This document shows positions 6,120 to 8,083 of a DNA stretch of 8,083 nucleotides, one piece after another (the stretch's first letter is position 1; each line of letters starts with the position of its first letter). The notes below the pieces were generated by a model. The model was not told the DNA's origin and made no database searches. It saw nothing but the letters and a program-made list of their open reading frames with translations. The DNA lies in the NCBI GenBank assembly GCA_020848595.1, contig JADLHV010000038.1, positions 1 to 8,083 of the forward strand, written 5' to 3'. Both the position numbers and the translations under genes were made by a program. The DNA comes from Bacteroidia bacterium. GTDB lineage: Bacteria > Bacteroidota > Bacteroidia > NS11-12g > UBA955.

Positions 6120-8083
6120 ATGACAAGACGTTTACTCATCTTATTATTTTTATTTTCTACTGTTCATTTACTTCATGCAGTTACCTGTCTTCCGGGCTGG
6201 AGCTATAACAGAAGTGTAACAGTAACAAATTCAAATTCATCTGCTTATACCAACCAACCTGTTAAGATAATTCTTAATACACAGGCACTTATATCTGCAG
6301 GAAAAATGCTAGCAAATGGCGATGATATAAGATTTACAGATGGTTCCTGTAATTTGCTGAATTATTGGATAGATAGCAATTTAAATACCACCACTACGGT
6401 TATTTGGGTAAAAATTCCTTCTATTGGTGCCAGTACTAATGCAACAATTCATCTTTATTATGGCAATTATTGTGCAACCGCCTACCAAAACGGCGATAGT
6501 ACCTTTCAGTTTTTTGACGATTTTTCGGGCAGTGCGCTTAATACTACTAAATGGACTTCTTACAGAACAGCTCCAGGTTCTAGTACTATAACTGTGGCAG
6601 GTGGATTAATTACAACGAGTACTGCTGCTGCTGGTGATAATATTCTTAGATCGAATATTGCTTTTACTGGACCTTTGGTTATCGAATCTAAAGTCACTGC
6701 TAATACAGGTAATTCGCCTAGTATTGCTCTATTAAATTCTGGAACATTCAATGGTGTTTCCATGTTTACCAATACCACTTCTGGCAATAATTTCAATACC
6801 ATTCAAGTAGCACCTTCTGGAGCTAGTTACAATGGAGCAGATAATAGCTCTGGAACAGCTCGTTCTAATGGTTTTTGGTCATTAAAATGGGGTGCAACCA
6901 ATACCGCTACTGGTGGATTCCCTTCTGGAGGCACTCAAACAATTGGAGCTACTCCAGCTTTGGCCGGCACTAATCATGTTGCCTTAGGAATAATGAATTC
7001 TGGTATAGGTTCTATGTCGGCAACTTGGGTGCGTGCTAGACTTCTATTGCCTGCAGAATTAAGCTCGAGTCTTAGCTCAGAAAACAATCAAGGTTTACAA
7101 GTCCATTTTACACCTAAAGCAATATGCCCAGGTGGTAATTTTACAGTTAGTTTTACAAAAAATGGTCTGTACTTTAATAGTGGAAATGTCTTTAAAATAG
7201 AATTATCTGATTCTAATGGACTATTTGGTTCTCCTTTAACATTAGCCACTATCACTGATACTATTCTTGCTACTCAATTGTTAGAAATTCCTTTATCTAC
7301 TTTACCTGGAACTAGATTTAAAGTGCGCGTAACTTCAACTAATCCAGCGTTTTCTTGTTTCACATCTGATAGCAATTTAACCATCTATCCAAAACCAAAT
7401 ATTTCATACTCTGTTCCAAATGATAGTCAATGTTACAAATTCAATCGATACAATTTTAATGTGACTAGTTCTATAAGTTCAGGAAGTATTACTTCTTATG
7501 TTTGGGCATGGGATGATTTTACACAAAATGACACATTAACTAATCCAAATACGACGCACTCATTTTTCCCTTATTACACGTATTACTATCCAAGATTAAC
7601 GGCTATATCTAATTTGGGTTGTAGAGATTCTGTCTCTTTGCAAGTCAATATCCTAGAAACGCCTAATATTAAAACTGTATTTAATGATACCATACAATGT
7701 TTAGTCGGTAATTTCTATGAAATCAAATCGGAAACTAATGCTCAAACTGGCAGTATAACTTTTAAAAGTATTGATATTGGTGATGGTACTCCAATTTTTA
7801 ATAATATTGATTCATTAACCCATACTTATGCGGCAGATGGAATATATCAAGTGACTCAAATTAATTGGCATTCTAATGGTTGTAAAGACACTAATGTCCT
7901 TGCTTGTTTGGTCAATGAACATCCAGTGGCTGATATTATAACTAATGATACAGACCAATGTCTAGTCGGTAATTTCTTCACTTTTGAATCTAATTCTACT
8001 ATAAATAATGGACTGCCATTACTCAATTATTGGGATTTAACAGGTGGAAATACAAGAGATCAACAAGACTCTGCTCATGCTGA
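6120..8083 (+). CDS. Large secreted multidomain surface protein: DUF2341, lectin-like, Ig-like and PKD modules (3' end beyond window)
   Basis: From ATG at 6120 the frame stays open to the window edge: 654 complete codons with no stop, so the gene is truncated by the window. Residues 1-20 (MTRRLLILLFLFSTVHLLHA) are a signal peptide, which fixes the start. Residues about 25-118 form a DUF2341 domain, with WSYNRSVTVTN, NGDDIRFTDG, VIWVKIP and IHLYYGNYC in the family order. Residues about 130-318 (FFDDFSGSALNTTKW onward) look like a concanavalin/laminin-G-type beta sandwich. Residues about 323-425 (ICPGGNFTVSFT ... FKVRVTSTNP) are an Ig-like module often seen beside PKD domains in Bacteroidota. 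PKD-like modules then begin near 426, 515 and 602; the second has GDGTPIFNN followed by HTYAADGIYQVTQ. Such proteins usually end in a Type IX sorting or gliding-associated C-terminal domain, but that end is not visible. The likely role is adhesion or polymer binding at the cell surface; no catalytic site is seen. Confidence 0.88.
   Translation, partial: MTRRLLILLFLFSTVHLLHAVTCLPGWSYNRSVTVTNSNSSAYTNQPVKIILNTQALISAGKMLANGDDIRFTDGSCNLLNYWIDSNLNTTTTVIWVKIPSIGASTNATIHLYYGNYCATAYQNGDSTFQFFDDFSGSALNTTKWTSYRTAPGSSTITVAGGLITTSTAAAGDNILRSNIAFTGPLVIESKVTANTGNSPSIALLNSGTFNGVSMFTNTTSGNNFNTIQVAPSGASYNGADNSSGTARSNGFWSLKWGATNTATGGFPSGGTQTIGATPALAGTNHVALGIMNSGIGSMSATWVRARLLLPAELSSSLSSENNQGLQVHFTPKAICPGGNFTVSFTKNGLYFNSGNVFKIELSDSNGLFGSPLTLATITDTILATQLLEIPLSTLPGTRFKVRVTSTNPAFSCFTSDSNLTIYPKPNISYSVPNDSQCYKFNRYNFNVTSSISSGSITSYVWAWDDFTQNDTLTNPNTTHSFFPYYTYYYPRLTAISNLGCRDSVSLQVNILETPNIKTVFNDTIQCLVGNFYEIKSETNAQTGSITFKSIDIGDGTPIFNNIDSLTHTYAADGIYQVTQINWHSNGCKDTNVLACLVNEHPVADIITNDTDQCLVGNFFTFESNSTINNGLPLLNYWDLTGGNTRDQQDSAHA
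7683..7716 (+). repeat. PKD-module boundary repeat, copy 1
   Basis: This 34-base stretch encodes the NDTIQCLVGNF boundary at the start of the second PKD-like module. It matches 7944-7977 at 29 of 34 bases in the same frame, exactly 261 bases (87 codons) later. A weaker related stretch, AATGATAGTCAATG at 7419-7432 (encoding NDSQC), lies 264 bases earlier. The spacing shows tandem modules of 87-88 residues. Confidence 0.8.
7944..7977 (+). repeat. PKD-module boundary repeat, copy 2
   Basis: Second copy of the module-boundary sequence, encoding NDTDQCLVGNF at residues 609-619. The downstream identity GTCGGTAATTTCT is exact at the nucleotide level, including wobble positions, which suggests fairly recent module duplication or gene conversion rather than only protein-level constraint. 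Confidence 0.8.

Noticed and set aside
6560..6802. 80-codon open frame on the minus strand within the surface protein gene
   Set aside because: The opposite strand is a continuous, domain-supported frame from 6120 to the edge; this is its reverse shadow in Thr/Ser/Asn-rich codons.
1..8083. Mobile element, CRISPR array, tRNA/rRNA, toxin-antitoxin or defence system
   Set aside because: No transposase or integrase motifs, no short regularly spaced direct repeats outside the PKD modules, no cloverleaf or rRNA-like stretches, and all genes have ordinary household or envelope families.

Overview
The window looks like a piece of a Bacteroidota chromosome (Flavobacteriales or Sphingobacteriales-like, exact order not resolvable). 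Reasons: low GC, a thioredoxin and an HtpG with the Bacteroidota-style NVSRSSLQ motif, a Mur ligase of the 'peptidoglycan synthetase' (Mpl-like) type common in that phylum, an OmpL-like outer-membrane barrel, promoter-like TAnnTTTG boxes, almost no Shine-Dalgarno sequences, and a very long secreted DUF2341/PKD protein typical of gliding or Type IX secreting Bacteroidota.

Layout. The left half (1-3792) is read entirely leftwards: htpG (chaperone, 2029-3792), trxA (thioredoxin, 1544-1864) ending in a clear rho-independent terminator, an OmpL-like beta-barrel porin (250-1362), and, overlapping its 3' end by 10 bases, the N-terminus of a DUF2079-type multi-pass membrane protein that runs off the left edge. 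A 90-base divergent intergenic region separates this from the right half, which is read rightwards: a YdcF/ElyC/SanA-like (DUF218) membrane protein (3883-4638), an Mpl-like murein tripeptide ligase (4704-6035), and the start of a large secreted multidomain protein (6120 to beyond 8083). That last protein is open for 654 codons with no stop. It carries a signal peptide, a DUF2341 domain, a lectin-like beta-sandwich stretch, an Ig-like module and tandem PKD-like modules that repeat with a period of 87-88 residues.

How the genes relate. HtpG and thioredoxin are general protein-folding and redox functions. The DUF218 protein and the Mpl-like ligase plausibly both serve cell-envelope/peptidoglycan metabolism and may be co-transcribed. 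The porin and DUF2079 genes are an overlapping pair. The large surface protein is probably an independent unit.

No mobile element, CRISPR array, tRNA, rRNA or defence cassette is visible. Most of the window is ordinary housekeeping sequence. The most distinctive items are the truncated giant surface protein with its repeated QCLVGN modules and two inverted repeats packed into the htpG-trxA intergenic region. I found no evidence for a new multi-gene system.
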